DNA from: CAYWJT01 sp964458655
Lineage (GTDB): Bacteria > Acidobacteriota > Aminicenantia > Aminicenantales > Saccharicenantaceae
Assembly: GCA_964458655.1 (NCBI GenBank)
Contig: CAYWJT010000004.1
Coordinates: forward strand, 9,953 to 73,952
DNA length: 64,000 nt
Direction: 5' to 3'
Shown here: positions 9,495 through 18,205 of the stretch, in pieces
Layout of the letters: each line of letters starts with the position of its first letter
Numbering within the stretch: the first letter of the stretch is position 1
Position numbers and translations under genes: made by a program
Notes under the pieces: generated by a model
Databases searched by the model: none
What the model was told of the DNA's origin: nothing
What the model saw: only the letters and a program-made list of their open reading frames with translations

Positions 9495-9523
9495 ATTGTA
9501 GCAGACCGAACCTCGCCTTTCAA
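9495..9523 (-). promoter_or_regulatory. Sigma70-type promoter for guaA-dnaE
   Basis: Minus-strand reading gives TTGAAA (9518-9523), a 17-base spacer and TACAAT (9495-9500). The expected start is about 9488, which is the first base of the guaA ATG, hence the leaderless prediction. Both hexamers match the consensus at five of six positions or better. Confidence 0.6.
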
Positions 9524-9547
9524 ATCGCCCCGACGGCGGCCGGTTTG

Positions 9548-9556
9548 TGATATCAT
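9548..9556 (+). promoter_or_regulatory. Possible extended -10 promoter for apgM
   Basis: TGA followed by TATCAT (9551-9556) has the form of an extended -10 element about 30 bases before the apgM start. No good -35 hexamer is visible 16-18 bases upstream. It lies within the short divergent region shared with guaA. Confidence 0.35.
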
Positions 9557-9586
9557 TAAGGCCGAGAACGCCGCAAGGAGATGGCC

Positions 9587-10789
9587 ATGGAATGGGAGAC
9601 GCTTGCCCGGGAACTCAGCCAGCGGAATGAAGCCAGGATCGTCCTGCTCGTGCTCGACGGCGTCGGCGGCCTGCCGGTCGACGGCCGGACCGAGCTCGAA
9701 GCCGCACGCAAGCCCAACCTGGATGAGGCGGCCGACCGGGGCGTTTGTGGAGTGACCGACCCGGTCTTCATGGGCATAACACCCGGCAGCGGGCCGGCCC
9801 ACCTGGCCCTCTTCGGCTACGACCCGTTGAAGTACGAGCTGGGCCGCGGCATACTCGAGGCCCTCGGCTCCGGCGTCGAGGTGGGCCGCGACGACCTGGT
9901 CGCCCGCGGCAACTTCGCCACCGTCAGGGACGGGCTCATCGTCGACCGCCGCGCCGGCCGCATCCCCACCGAAAAGAACGTCAGGATCTGCGCCTTCGTC
10001 AACGCCAACCTGCCCCGGCATGAGGACGTCGCGGTCAGCCTCTTCCCAGGCAAGGAGCACCGTTTCGTGGCCCGCTTCACCGCGCCCGGCCTCTCGGACG
10101 CCCTGAGCGACGCCGACCCGCAGAAGGAAGGCCGGCCCCCCGTCGGCGCCTCGGCCGAGACGGCCGAGGCCGAGAAGTCGGCCCGTCTGGTCAACCGCTT
10201 CCTCGAAGAGGTCACGCGGTTGCTCCGGGCGGAGCCCAAAGCCAACACGGCGCTCCTGCGGGGCTTCTCGAAATTCCCGTCCATCCCGACCATGCGGGAG
10301 CTCTTCCAGCTCCGGCCGGCGGCCATAGCCAATTACCCGATGTACAAGGGGCTGGCCCGTTTGCTGGGCATGGACGTTCTGGACGTGGGGGGCTCCCCCG
10401 CCGAGCTCTTCGACGCCCTGGAGAAGAACTTCGACAAGCACGACTTCTTCTACATCCATTTCAAGCGGACGGACTCGGCGGGCGAGGACGGCGATTTCGC
10501 GGCCAAGGTGGCCGCCATCGAGGAGGTCGACGCCTACATCCCCAGGTTGTTCGCGCTCGAACCCGACGTCCTGGTCATCACCGCCGACCACTCGACGCCC
10601 AGCCTGCTCAAGGCCCATTCCTGGCACCCCAACCCTTTCGTCCTCGTCTCCAGGAACGCGGGCCGGGACGACGTCCGGTCGTTCAGCGAGCTGGCCTGCA
10701 GCCGCGGCCTGCTCGGCCGCTTCCGCTCGCTCTACGCCATGCCGCTCATGTTGGCCCACAGCCTCAAGCTGCGGAAATTCGGGGCGTAG
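9587..10789 (+). CDS. apgM: 2,3-bisphosphoglycerate-independent phosphoglycerate mutase, archaeal type
   Basis: Interconverts 3- and 2-phosphoglycerate in glycolysis and gluconeogenesis. It belongs to the alkaline-phosphatase superfamily (ApgM/ThrH-like archaeal type), not the longer GpmI family. Landmarks are VLLVLDGVGG at the N terminus (metal-binding Asp), ITPGSGPAHLALFGYDP near 60-75 (catalytic Ser region), DGDFAAK-type motif near 300 and TADHSTPS near 327. An ATG at 9581 is also in frame, but the AGGAG at 9576-9580 abuts it; the ATG at 9587 has proper spacing and is preferred (400 residues). It is followed by the amidase gene, which has its own promoter. Confidence 0.92.
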   Translation: MEWETLARELSQRNEARIVLLVLDGVGGLPVDGRTELEAARKPNLDEAADRGVCGVTDPVFMGITPGSGPAHLALFGYDPLKYELGRGILEALGSGVEVGRDDLVARGNFATVRDGLIVDRRAGRIPTEKNVRICAFVNANLPRHEDVAVSLFPGKEHRFVARFTAPGLSDALSDADPQKEGRPPVGASAETAEAEKSARLVNRFLEEVTRLLRAEPKANTALLRGFSKFPSIPTMRELFQLRPAAIANYPMYKGLARLLGMDVLDVGGSPAELFDALEKNFDKHDFFYIHFKRTDSAGEDGDFAAKVAAIEEVDAYIPRLFALEPDVLVITADHSTPSLLKAHSWHPNPFVLVSRNAGRDDVRSFSELACSRGLLGRFRSLYAMPLMLAHSLKLRKFGA

Positions 10790-10804
10790 GGGGCGGCCGG
10801 CCGG

Positions 10805-10832
10805 TTGGACAAGCCCTGTCTTTTCTTATAAA
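10805..10832 (+). promoter_or_regulatory. Sigma70-type promoter for the amidase operon
   Basis: TTGGAC (10805-10810), a 16-base spacer and TATAAA (10827-10832). The predicted start near 10839 leaves only about five bases before the TTG start codon at 10844, so the leader would be very short. It separates the amidase-DUF362-polyferredoxin group from apgM. Confidence 0.55.
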
Positions 10833-10843
10833 ATCTGGCTGAA

Positions 10844-12034
10844 TTGACGCTGAAAAACGCCGCTCGCCTCCTTATCCTGGCCCTCCCGCTCCTCGTCTCC
10901 CTGGCCCCGGCCGCCGGCCAGCAGGACCGCCGGGCCGCGGTCGTCAACCTCAGGCATCACGTCCATCCCGAGTTCGCGAGGATCGTCATCGACCTCGAGA
11001 AGCTGCGCGAATACACCCACGGCCAGGTCCAGGAAAAGGGACTTATTTTCGTGGACATCCTCCAGTCCAGGGTCGGCACGGGCCTGAAGCCGCCCCAGGC
11101 CAAGGTCGGCACGGAATACCTCAAGAGCTACGCGCTGGCGGCCAAGAGCCAGACGACGGTCCGGCTGACGGCCGAAGTCGACCCGGTCAAGGTCAAATCC
11201 TACCGGGTGTATCACCTGCAGGACCCTTTCAGGATCGTCATCGATATATATCCGAAGGCGGCCGCGGCGGAGCCGACCCCGCCGGCCGGCACAGGCGCGG
11301 CCGGGGGACCGGCCCAGCCTCTGCCGTCCGGCTATTCCATGGCCCGCCAGCTCGGCTTGGGCGTCGGCACCATCGTCCTCGACCCCGGCCACGGCGGAAG
11401 TCAACCGGGCTGCGTCGGCAAGAGCGGCCTCCAGGAAAAGGCTCTGACCCTGGACCTGGCTTTGGCCCTGCAAAAGAAGCTGGCCGCCGCGGGCTACACG
11501 GTGCATCTTACCCGGACCGCGGACGTGACCGTGCCTCTCGAAGCCCGGACGGCCTTCGCCAACCAGAAAAAGGCCGACCTCTATATTTCCATCCATGTCA
11601 ACGCCCAGCGCAACAGGGACCGCCGCGGTGTCGAGACGTTCTACCTCAACTTCAGCCCCGACCCGGCCGTTATCGCCACGGCCGCGATGGAGAACGCCGC
11701 TTCTTCGAAGGGTGTCGGTCAGATGGCTGAGATCATCAAGAAAATCGTCCAGAACACCAAGGTCGAGGAATCCCGGGCGCTCGCTGCCATGATCCAGCGG
11801 AATCTGGTAAAATCCGTGTCGAAGCAGCAGCCGGGCGTCCGCGACATCGGCGTCAAGGGCGGCCCTTTCTGGGTGCTCATCGGCGGTCAGATGCCGTCGG
11901 TCCTGGTCGAGGTCGCCCACCTGAGCAACCCTCTTGAGGAGAAGCTGCTCAAGACCGAGGCCTACCGCGCCCTGATCGTAGAAGGCCTCTATAACGGTAT
12001 CATGGAATACATAAAGTCTCTGGGCAAAGGATGA
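10844..12034 (+). CDS. N-acetylmuramoyl-L-alanine amidase (AMIN + Amidase_3)
   Basis: Exported zinc amidase that cleaves the stem peptide from peptidoglycan, probably at division or for envelope remodelling (AmiC-like). Residues 1-25 are a signal peptide (hydrophobic LLILALPLLVSLAP core). An AMIN domain (about 30-145) should target it to septal glycan. After a Pro/Ala-rich linker comes Amidase_3 with VLDPGHGG (zinc His), EKALTLD (zinc Glu), ISIHVNA (zinc His) and SVLVEVAHLSN (catalytic Glu), all intact. The start is taken as TTG at 10844; no Shine-Dalgarno is visible. Its stop overlaps the next gene's region by a few bases, so DUF362 and polyferredoxin are likely co-transcribed. Confidence 0.92.
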   Translation: MTLKNAARLLILALPLLVSLAPAAGQQDRRAAVVNLRHHVHPEFARIVIDLEKLREYTHGQVQEKGLIFVDILQSRVGTGLKPPQAKVGTEYLKSYALAAKSQTTVRLTAEVDPVKVKSYRVYHLQDPFRIVIDIYPKAAAAEPTPPAGTGAAGGPAQPLPSGYSMARQLGLGVGTIVLDPGHGGSQPGCVGKSGLQEKALTLDLALALQKKLAAAGYTVHLTRTADVTVPLEARTAFANQKKADLYISIHVNAQRNRDRRGVETFYLNFSPDPAVIATAAMENAASSKGVGQMAEIIKKIVQNTKVEESRALAAMIQRNLVKSVSKQQPGVRDIGVKGGPFWVLIGGQMPSVLVEVAHLSNPLEEKLLKTEAYRALIVEGLYNGIMEYIKSLGKG

Positions 12035-12039
12035 GAGCC

Positions 12040-12939
12040 ATGGAAAGAAGGCGTTTCCTGCGCGAACTGGCGGTAGGCGGCCTGGCCGCCGGGCTCGGCA
12101 CGCGTTTCCTGGCCGGACAAGCCGGACCGGCCGCCGGACAGCCCCTGCTCGCCGTCGTCGAAGGCGACTCCCCGGCGGCGATCACCAAAGAGGCGGTGGC
12201 CGCCCTGGGCGGCATGAAGCGCTTCGTGTCCAGGGGCGACCGGGTCGTCATCAAGCCGAACATCGGCTGGGACCGGACCCCGGAAATGGCCGCCTGCACC
12301 AACCCCGACGTCGTCAGGGCGCTCGTGGAGCTCACCCTCGAGGCCGGGGCCAAGGAGGCCGTCGTCATCGACAACTCCACCAACCAGGCCCGGCGCTGCT
12401 ACGTCCGCTCCGGCATCATGGAAGCGGCCAAACAGGCCGGCGGCAAGGTGCTCTACCCGGACGAGAACCGCGTCCGCAAGGCCGCCCTCAAGGGCGAGTG
12501 GCTCAAGGAATGGGACGTCATGCTCGACGTCGTCGAAGCCGACAAGGTCATCAACGTGCCCATCGCCAAGCACCATTCGTTGTCGCGGCTGACGATGGGC
12601 ATGAAGAACTGGCTGGGCGCGGTCGCCGGGGCCAGGAACCAGCTCCATCAGAAGCTCGACTACGCCATGGTCGACCTGGCCGCGTTCTTCAAGCCGGCGC
12701 TGACCGTGCTCGACTGTTACCGCATCCTGGTCCGCAACGGGCCGCAGGGCGGCCGCCTCTCCGACACCAAGCTCACCAAGACCGTGCTCGCCGGCGCCGA
12801 CCCGGTGGCCGTCGACGCCTACGGCGCGACTTTCTTCGACATGCAGCCGGCCGAGCTCCTTTGCCTGCGCCTGGCCCAGGAGCGAGGCCTCGGCACGTAC
12901 GACCTGCAGAAGGTGCGCCTTGAAAAAAGGAACGTCTAA
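12040..12939 (+). CDS. DUF362-domain protein with Tat-type leader
   Basis: The 299-residue protein starts with an ERRRFLRELAVGG twin-arginine-like signal and a following Ala/Gly-rich segment, so it is probably exported through Tat, usually meaning a folded cofactor-bearing protein. The rest matches the DUF362 family (VVIKPNIGWD near 75, VIDNST near 115, AKHHSLSRLTMGMKN near 175). DUF362 has no established function and is often fused to or next to ferredoxin modules, as here. The ATG at 12040 is preferred because AAGGA (12027-12031) is correctly spaced; an ATG at 12031 is also in frame. The downstream polyferredoxin starts inside this gene's last codons. Confidence 0.82.
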   Translation: MERRRFLRELAVGGLAAGLGTRFLAGQAGPAAGQPLLAVVEGDSPAAITKEAVAALGGMKRFVSRGDRVVIKPNIGWDRTPEMAACTNPDVVRALVELTLEAGAKEAVVIDNSTNQARRCYVRSGIMEAAKQAGGKVLYPDENRVRKAALKGEWLKEWDVMLDVVEADKVINVPIAKHHSLSRLTMGMKNWLGAVAGARNQLHQKLDYAMVDLAAFFKPALTVLDCYRILVRNGPQGGRLSDTKLTKTVLAGADPVAVDAYGATFFDMQPAELLCLRLAQERGLGTYDLQKVRLEKRNV

Positions 12940-14524
12940 GAAATACCGTCTCGTCCGGGGCCTGCGGGTCGCCAGCCAGGCGGCCTTCTTCCTGCTGTTC
13001 CTGTGGCTTTTCATCGGCGCCCGCTATACCGGTGAGGATTACATCGGCTCGACCGTCCAGCGCTTCTTCCATTTCGACCCGCTGCTCGCCTTGGTGACCA
13101 TCGTCTCCGCCCGGATGGTTTACGCTTGGTTCGCCTTCTCTCTCGTCACGGTCGCGCTGACCCTCGTCCTGGGCCGCTTCTTCTGCGGCTGGGTCTGCCC
13201 CTTCGGCGCCGTCCACCAGTTCTCCTCGTTCCTGGCCAAGAAGACCGGCTTCCTCAAGCCGCCGCGGGAAGAAAAGGCCGGCCTGGCGTCGAAATATTAC
13301 ATACTGTTCCTGGTCCTGGCCGCCGCGCTTTTCGGCCTCGACCTGGCCGGCTGGCTGGACCCGTTCTCCTTCCTGACCAGGAGCCTGGCCGTGGCCGTGT
13401 TCCCGGCCCTGGCCCACGCCATGTCGAACCTGAGCGGCCTCGCCTACGGCGTCGGGTGGATGGCCTTCGGGCGCTCGGTCTCCAACCTGGCCAGGAACTG
13501 GAGCCTCAACCCGACCTTCACCCAGGGCTTCGGCATCGGCCTGCTCTTCCTGGCCGCCGTCGGCCTCAACGCCCGGAAGGAGAGGTTCTGGTGCCGCTAC
13601 CTGTGCCCTACCGGCGCCCTGCTCGGCCTGCTTTCGCGCTGGAACGCGCTCAAGCTGCGGATAGACGACGCCGCTTGCATCAAGTGCGGCCTCTGCACAC
13701 AGCACTGCGAGACCCAAGCCAGGCCCTACCCCAACGACAAATGGCGCAGCGGCGAGTGCGTCTACTGCTTCACCTGCGCCGCGATCTGCCCGACCTCGGC
13801 CATCCGCTTCCCCCTGCGGCTCAGCCCGGAGAAGGCCGGCAACGTTTCCGACGCCGCCATCGGCCGGCGCAGGCTCGTCTTGAGCACGCTTCTGGGAGTC
13901 GTCGCCGTCCCCTTCTTCCGCTTGACCCCGGCCGCCAAACGGGCCTCGGCCAAGCTCATCCGGCCGCCCGGGTCATTGCCCGAGGAGAAGTTCCTGGCCA
14001 AATGCGTCAAATGCGGCCAGTGCATGAGGGCCTGCCCCACCAACGGTCTGCAGCCGGCCCTGGGCCAGGCCGGTCCGGAAGGCGTCTGGACGCCGGTGCT
14101 CGTGCCGCGGGTCGGCTACTGCGAATACTACTGCTCGCTCTGCACCCAGGTCTGCCCGACCGGAGCCATCCGCAAGCTGACCATAGAGCAAAAGAACGCC
14201 GTCAAGATCGGCACGGCCTGGGTCAACCGGAGCCGCTGCATCCCTCATGTGCTAGGCAAGCCCTGCATCGTCTGCGAGGAGCACTGCCCGGTCTCGCCCA
14301 AGGCCATCCGGCTGGTTGAGGTGGAAACGCGGCTGCCGTCGGGTGAAACCGTGGTCCAGAAGGCGCCGTTCGTCGACGTCGAGACCTGCATCGGCTGCGG
14401 CATCTGCGAGAACAAGTGCCCGGTCGTCGACGAGCCGGCCATCTTCGTGACGAGCGTCGGCGAATCGCGCTCCGCCCGGAACAGGCTGCTTCTGGAGATA
14501 ACGGGACCGGACGAGTCCGGGTAG
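12920..14524 (+). CDS. Membrane-bound polyferredoxin, NapH/CcoG-like
   Basis: An integral membrane electron-transfer protein of 534 residues. The N-terminal half has about four or five membrane segments and two NapH-type loops, CGWVCPFG and CRYLCPTGA. The C-terminal half carries six cysteine groups typical of 4Fe-4S binding: CIKCGLCTQHC, CVYCFTCAAIC, CVKCGQCMRAC, CSLCTQVC, CIVCEEHC and CIGCGICENKC. It probably passes electrons between a membrane donor and an exported partner. The start is TTG at 12920-12922, 20 bases inside the DUF362 gene, with AAGGTG upstream. Its tight linkage to a Tat-exported DUF362 protein suggests a two-component redox unit; substrate unknown. Confidence 0.88.
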   Translation: MKKGTSKKYRLVRGLRVASQAAFFLLFLWLFIGARYTGEDYIGSTVQRFFHFDPLLALVTIVSARMVYAWFAFSLVTVALTLVLGRFFCGWVCPFGAVHQFSSFLAKKTGFLKPPREEKAGLASKYYILFLVLAAALFGLDLAGWLDPFSFLTRSLAVAVFPALAHAMSNLSGLAYGVGWMAFGRSVSNLARNWSLNPTFTQGFGIGLLFLAAVGLNARKERFWCRYLCPTGALLGLLSRWNALKLRIDDAACIKCGLCTQHCETQARPYPNDKWRSGECVYCFTCAAICPTSAIRFPLRLSPEKAGNVSDAAIGRRRLVLSTLLGVVAVPFFRLTPAAKRASAKLIRPPGSLPEEKFLAKCVKCGQCMRACPTNGLQPALGQAGPEGVWTPVLVPRVGYCEYYCSLCTQVCPTGAIRKLTIEQKNAVKIGTAWVNRSRCIPHVLGKPCIVCEEHCPVSPKAIRLVEVETRLPSGETVVQKAPFVDVETCIGCGICENKCPVVDEPAIFVTSVGESRSARNRLLLEITGPDESG

Positions 14525-14845
14525 GATCAGGGACGCTGAGCCCCGGCCTCCGGCCCGGGCCGACCTGGCCGTAATAAGAACGGTCGGATAAACCAGGCGC
14601 TGTTCTATCCCCGTCACGCCCGAAGATTTCCGCCGCCCCCATTCAGGCTCGCCACGCACCGGAAGAGCGGTGAACCAGCGCTTTCTGGCCGACAAAGGCT
14701 GCCCTGGTCAGGCTGCAGGCTTTTAACCGGCCGACGTTAAGTTATGTCCACGATGAGCTCCGGCGCAGCGTATCCTGAGCGCCGGCGCGGGTCTGGAGCC
14801 GGATAGGAGGGCGGGGCGTCCCAACGCGGGCCGGGCTCTTCGCGG
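14525..14845. other. Convergent intergenic region, no gene seen
   Basis: A 321-base gap between the stop codons of the polyferredoxin and fabF. It contains a 7-bp inverted repeat (CCGGCGC 14760-14766 with GCGCCGG 14779-14785) but no U tract, plus short direct repeats AGGCTGC and GGCCGAC around 14690-14735. Open frames here show no recognisable protein features. It may hold factor-dependent termination signals for both converging genes. Confidence 0.5.
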
Positions 14846-16108
14846 TTATCGGCCGCCGAATCTCCGGAGCAGGAGAGAAGCGTTGGTGCCCCCGAACCCG
14901 AAGGAGTTGCTCAGGGCGTGCGTGACCTCGGCCGGACGGGCCTTGTTGGGCACGTAGTCCAGGTCGCATTCCGGGTCGGGGAATTCATGGTTCGTGGTCG
15001 GCGGCAGGACCTGGTGGAAAATGGCCAGCGCCGTCAGGCCTATCTCGACCCCTCCGGCCGCCCCGAGCATGTGGCCGGTCATGCTCTTCGTGGAGCTCAC
15101 CGCCAGCCGGGACGCGTGCGGCCCGAAAGCCTTCTTGATGGCCAAGGTCTCGACCTTATCGTTGTAGGGGGTGGAGGTGCCGTGGGCGTTTATGTACTGC
15201 ACTTCCTCGGGCGCGACGCCGGCGTCTGCCATGGCCCGGCGCATGACCCTCTCGGCGCCGCCGCCCTCCGGGTCGGGGGCCGTGGCGTGGTAGGCGTCGC
15301 CGGTCATGCCGTAGCCGATAACCTCGGCGTAGATCCTGGCGTCGCGCCGCAGGGCGGACCCGAGCTCTTCCAGGATCAATATGCCGGAGCCCTCGCTCAT
15401 CACGAAGCCGTCGCGCTGGGCGTCGAACGGCCGGGAGGCCCTTTCGGGCTCGTCGTTCCGCACGGACAGCGCCTTGATGGCGTTGAAGCCGGCGACGCTC
15501 AGCGGGGTCAGGGGCGCTTCGGCCCCGCCGGCGATCATGATGTCGGCCTCCCCGCGCGCGATCATGCGGAACGAATCGCCGACGGCGTGGGCGCTCGTGC
15601 TGCAGGCGGTGGCCGTCGCGGAATTGGGCCCCTGCGCCCCGAAGCGGATGGAGATCTGGCCGGAGGCCTCGTTGATGATGGTCTGGATGAGGAAGAACGG
15701 CGAAACGCGGTCCGGCCCCTTCTCCAGGAGGACCTTGTGCATGTCTTCGATGGAACCCAGGCCGCCTATACCCGAACCCACATACACGCCGGTCCGCTCC
15801 CCGGCCAGCTGCCCGGCGGCGAAGCCCGCGTCCGCCGCGGCCAGCTCGGCGGCGGCCAGGGCGAACTGGATGAAGCGGTCCATCTTACGGACTTCTTTGC
15901 GGTCGATGAAGGCCAGGGGGTCGAAGTCGCGCACCTCGCCGCCGAAGCGGGTCTCGTGTTTCGAGGCGTCGAACCGCGTGATAGGCCCGATGCCGCTCCG
16001 GCCGGCCAGGACGCCGGACCAGGTCCTGTCCGTTCCGACGCCGAGCGGCGTCACCAGGCCGATGCCGGTTATGACTACGCGCCGCCCCGGGCGGGGACCA
16101 TCGTCCAT
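14846..16108 (-). CDS. fabF: 3-oxoacyl-[acyl-carrier-protein] synthase II
   Basis: Condensing enzyme that elongates acyl-ACP with malonyl-ACP in fatty acid synthesis. The 420-residue length is standard. The active-site Cys lies in TATACSTSAHA (near 170), and the two His residues lie in NAHGTSTPYND (near 309) and GHMLGAAGG (near 346), as in KAS I/II rather than the KAS III family. The N terminus RRVVITGIGLVTPLG confirms the ATG at 16106-16108. It is the last gene of yceD-rpmF-plsX-fabG-acpP-fabF, 34 bases after acpP. Confidence 0.97.
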   Translation of the reverse strand: MDDGPRPGRRVVITGIGLVTPLGVGTDRTWSGVLAGRSGIGPITRFDASKHETRFGGEVRDFDPLAFIDRKEVRKMDRFIQFALAAAELAAADAGFAAGQLAGERTGVYVGSGIGGLGSIEDMHKVLLEKGPDRVSPFFLIQTIINEASGQISIRFGAQGPNSATATACSTSAHAVGDSFRMIARGEADIMIAGGAEAPLTPLSVAGFNAIKALSVRNDEPERASRPFDAQRDGFVMSEGSGILILEELGSALRRDARIYAEVIGYGMTGDAYHATAPDPEGGGAERVMRRAMADAGVAPEEVQYINAHGTSTPYNDKVETLAIKKAFGPHASRLAVSSTKSMTGHMLGAAGGVEIGLTALAIFHQVLPPTTNHEFPDPECDLDYVPNKARPAEVTHALSNSFGFGGTNASLLLRRFGGR

Positions 16109-16142
16109 GGCGAATAACCTCTTTTGCCGCCGCGCCGGGCTG

Positions 16143-16385
16143 CTATTTCTTGTGGGAAAGGATGTAATCCAGGGCCTTGCCGACAGTCGTCAGCTTCTCG
16201 GCCTCGTCGTCGGGGATGTTGAGGCCGAACTCGTCCTCCAGCGCCATCACCAGCTCCACGGTGTCCAGGGAGTCCGCGCCGAGGTCTTCCATGAAAGAGG
16301 CGTCTTCGGTGATCTGCTCCTCACTGATGCTGAGCTTGTCCGCGACTATCTCCCGGACCTTCTTCATCAGTTCTTCTCTTTCCAT
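16143..16385 (-). CDS. acpP: Acyl carrier protein
   Basis: Small acidic carrier of growing acyl chains. The 80-residue sequence has the helix-2 motif GADSLDTVEL, whose Ser (near 38) receives 4-phosphopantetheine. The rest (VREIVADKL, DDEAEKLTTVG) is typical. A Shine-Dalgarno AGGAGGATGA lies just upstream of the ATG. It is flanked by fabG and fabF in the conserved fatty-acid cluster order. Confidence 0.98.
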   Translation of the reverse strand: MEREELMKKVREIVADKLSISEEQITEDASFMEDLGADSLDTVELVMALEDEFGLNIPDDEAEKLTTVGKALDYILSHKK

Positions 16386-16433
16386 GTCATCCTCCTGATC
16401 TTAATGTTTTAAGCTGATATGATAGCGGGCGGC

Positions 16434-17177
16434 TTAAGTATACATGCCTCCGTTGACGCTGATGACCTGGCCCGTGATATAGGCGGCCTCCTCTGAAAGG
16501 AGGAATTTTACAGCAAAAGCCACGTCTTTGGGAAGACCGAATTTTTTCATGGGGATGCCCTCGAGGAAGGCCTTCTTGACCTCCTCGGGCAGCTTCTCCG
16601 TCATGGAAGTCGCGATGTAGCCCGGCGCCACGCAGTTGACGGTGATGCCGCGGCCGGCCACCTCCCGGGCGAGCGACTTGGCGAAGGCGATCAGCCCGGC
16701 CTTGGAAGCGGCGTAGTTGGCCTGGCCGGCGTTGCCCACCAACCCCACGACCGAGGCGATGTTGACGATGCGGCCGTAGCGGGCCGAGACCATCGTCCTC
16801 AGGACGGCTTTGGAGAAGTTGAAGGCGCCCTTCAGGTTGACCCGGATGACGGCGTCCCATTCTTCTTCCTTCATCCGCAGCAGAAGGTTGTCGCGGGCGA
16901 TGCCGGCGTTGTTGACCAGGTGGTCGACCCGGCCGTGCCGCCGGACGACCTCATCCACGACCGCCTGGGCCCGGCCAAGGTCCGAAACATCGGCCTGAAA
17001 ATAATCGGCCAGGCCGCCTGCCGCCGAGATGGCGGCGGCGACCCCCGCCACCTGTTCTTCCAGTATGTCCACCAAAATGACACGGGCGCCCTCCCGGGCC
17101 AGCTCGCGGGCGATGGCTTCGCCGATGCCCTGCGAAGCGCCGGTGACGATGGAAACCCGACCCTCGAACGCTTTCAT
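16434..17177 (-). CDS. fabG: 3-oxoacyl-[acyl-carrier-protein] reductase
   Basis: NADPH-dependent short-chain dehydrogenase that reduces 3-oxoacyl-ACP. The 247-residue protein has the dinucleotide-binding TGASQGIG near 12, NNAG near 90, a catalytic Ser in NIASVVG near 140, and YAASKAG near 153 for the Tyr/Lys pair. The C-terminal ITGQVISVNGGMYT is diagnostic of FabG. Its ATG overlaps the plsX stop by four bases (ATGA), so translation is probably coupled. Confidence 0.96.
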   Translation of the reverse strand: MKAFEGRVSIVTGASQGIGEAIARELAREGARVILVDILEEQVAGVAAAISAAGGLADYFQADVSDLGRAQAVVDEVVRRHGRVDHLVNNAGIARDNLLLRMKEEEWDAVIRVNLKGAFNFSKAVLRTMVSARYGRIVNIASVVGLVGNAGQANYAASKAGLIAFAKSLAREVAGRGITVNCVAPGYIATSMTEKLPEEVKKAFLEGIPMKKFGLPKDVAFAVKFLLSEEAAYITGQVISVNGGMYT

Positions 17178-18190
17178 GTTTCCGCTCCTTTCAGGCGCGG
17201 GCCGCAGGCCAGTATGGCTTGCCCGAGTCTTTCCTGGGCCCGCCGCTCGACGAAGTCCTTGGCCCTCAGAATCGCGTTACGGACGGCGTTGGCGTTGGAG
17301 CGGCCGTGCCCGATGACACAGACGCCGTTCACGCCCAGCAGCTGGGCGCCGCCGTATTCGGAATAGTCCAACCGCTTATAGAGCTTCTTGAGGTGCCGTC
17401 GCAGGAGCAGGAAGCCGAGCCGGGCGAAGAAGTTCCGGGTGACCTCGTGCCTGGCCAGGCGCAGGGCGTTCTCGACCACGCCCTCGGCGGCCTTGAGGGC
17501 CACGTTGCCGGTGAATCCGTCGCTGACGATCACGTCGGCCAACCCGGTGAAAAGGTCCTTGCTCTCCACGTTGCCGATGAAGTTGAGCGGCCCGGCCTGG
17601 AGCCTGACATAAGCCTCCCGGACCAGGTCGTTGCCCTTGCCCCGCTCCTCGCCTATGCTCATCAGGCCGACCCGCGGCTCGGCCACCCCGACCACGCTCT
17701 CCATGAAGACCCCGCCCATGACCGCGAACTGGAACAGGTTGTGCGGCTGGCAGTTGGCGTTGGCCCCGACATCGATGAGCAGGGTGGGGCGGCCCGAAGC
17801 GCTGGGCACGAGGAGGGCCAGGGCCGGCCGGTCCACTCCCGGCATGGCGCCGAGGATGGTTTTCGAGATGTAGACGACCGCGGCGGTGTTGCCCATGGAA
17901 ACCAGGGCGTCGGCCCGGCTGTCCCTGACCAAACAGGCGGCGACGGCGATGGAAGAGTGCTTTTTCTTCCGGAAAGAGAGGATCCCCTCGCCCATGCCGA
18001 TCGCTTCGGCGGCGTGGACGACTTCGATGCCGGCCGCGGCCCCCGTCACCCGGGCCAGCTCCCTGCTGAGCCGCGGCTCCTGGCCTACCAGGACGACCTC
18101 GACCCCGAGCTCGCGGGCCGCCTGGACGGCGCCCGGCACAACGACAGCGGGCCCGTGGTCACCGCCCATCGCGTCCACGGCGATCTTCAT
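17174..18190 (-). CDS. plsX: Phosphate acyltransferase PlsX
   Basis: Makes acyl-phosphate from acyl-ACP for phospholipid synthesis (PlsX/PlsY route), acting as a peripheral membrane enzyme. The 338 residues start with the hallmark MKIAVDAMGGDHGP and include FRKKKHSS near 94, LVSMGNTAA near 114, LIDVGAN near 158 and SDGFTGN near 230. It sits between rpmF and fabG, a widely conserved order. fabD and fabH, which often lie between plsX and fabG, are missing here. Confidence 0.97.
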   Translation of the reverse strand: MKIAVDAMGGDHGPAVVVPGAVQAARELGVEVVLVGQEPRLSRELARVTGAAAGIEVVHAAEAIGMGEGILSFRKKKHSSIAVAACLVRDSRADALVSMGNTAAVVYISKTILGAMPGVDRPALALLVPSASGRPTLLIDVGANANCQPHNLFQFAVMGGVFMESVVGVAEPRVGLMSIGEERGKGNDLVREAYVRLQAGPLNFIGNVESKDLFTGLADVIVSDGFTGNVALKAAEGVVENALRLARHEVTRNFFARLGFLLLRRHLKKLYKRLDYSEYGGAQLLGVNGVCVIGHGRSNANAVRNAILRAKDFVERRAQERLGQAILACGPRLKGAET

Positions 18191-18205
18191 GGCTTTAGGC
18201 CCGGG

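Noticed and set aside
14252..14695. Minus-strand frames in the polyferredoxin-fabF gap
   Set aside because: They extend into the polyferredoxin coding region, have no ribosome-binding site and no family-like features.
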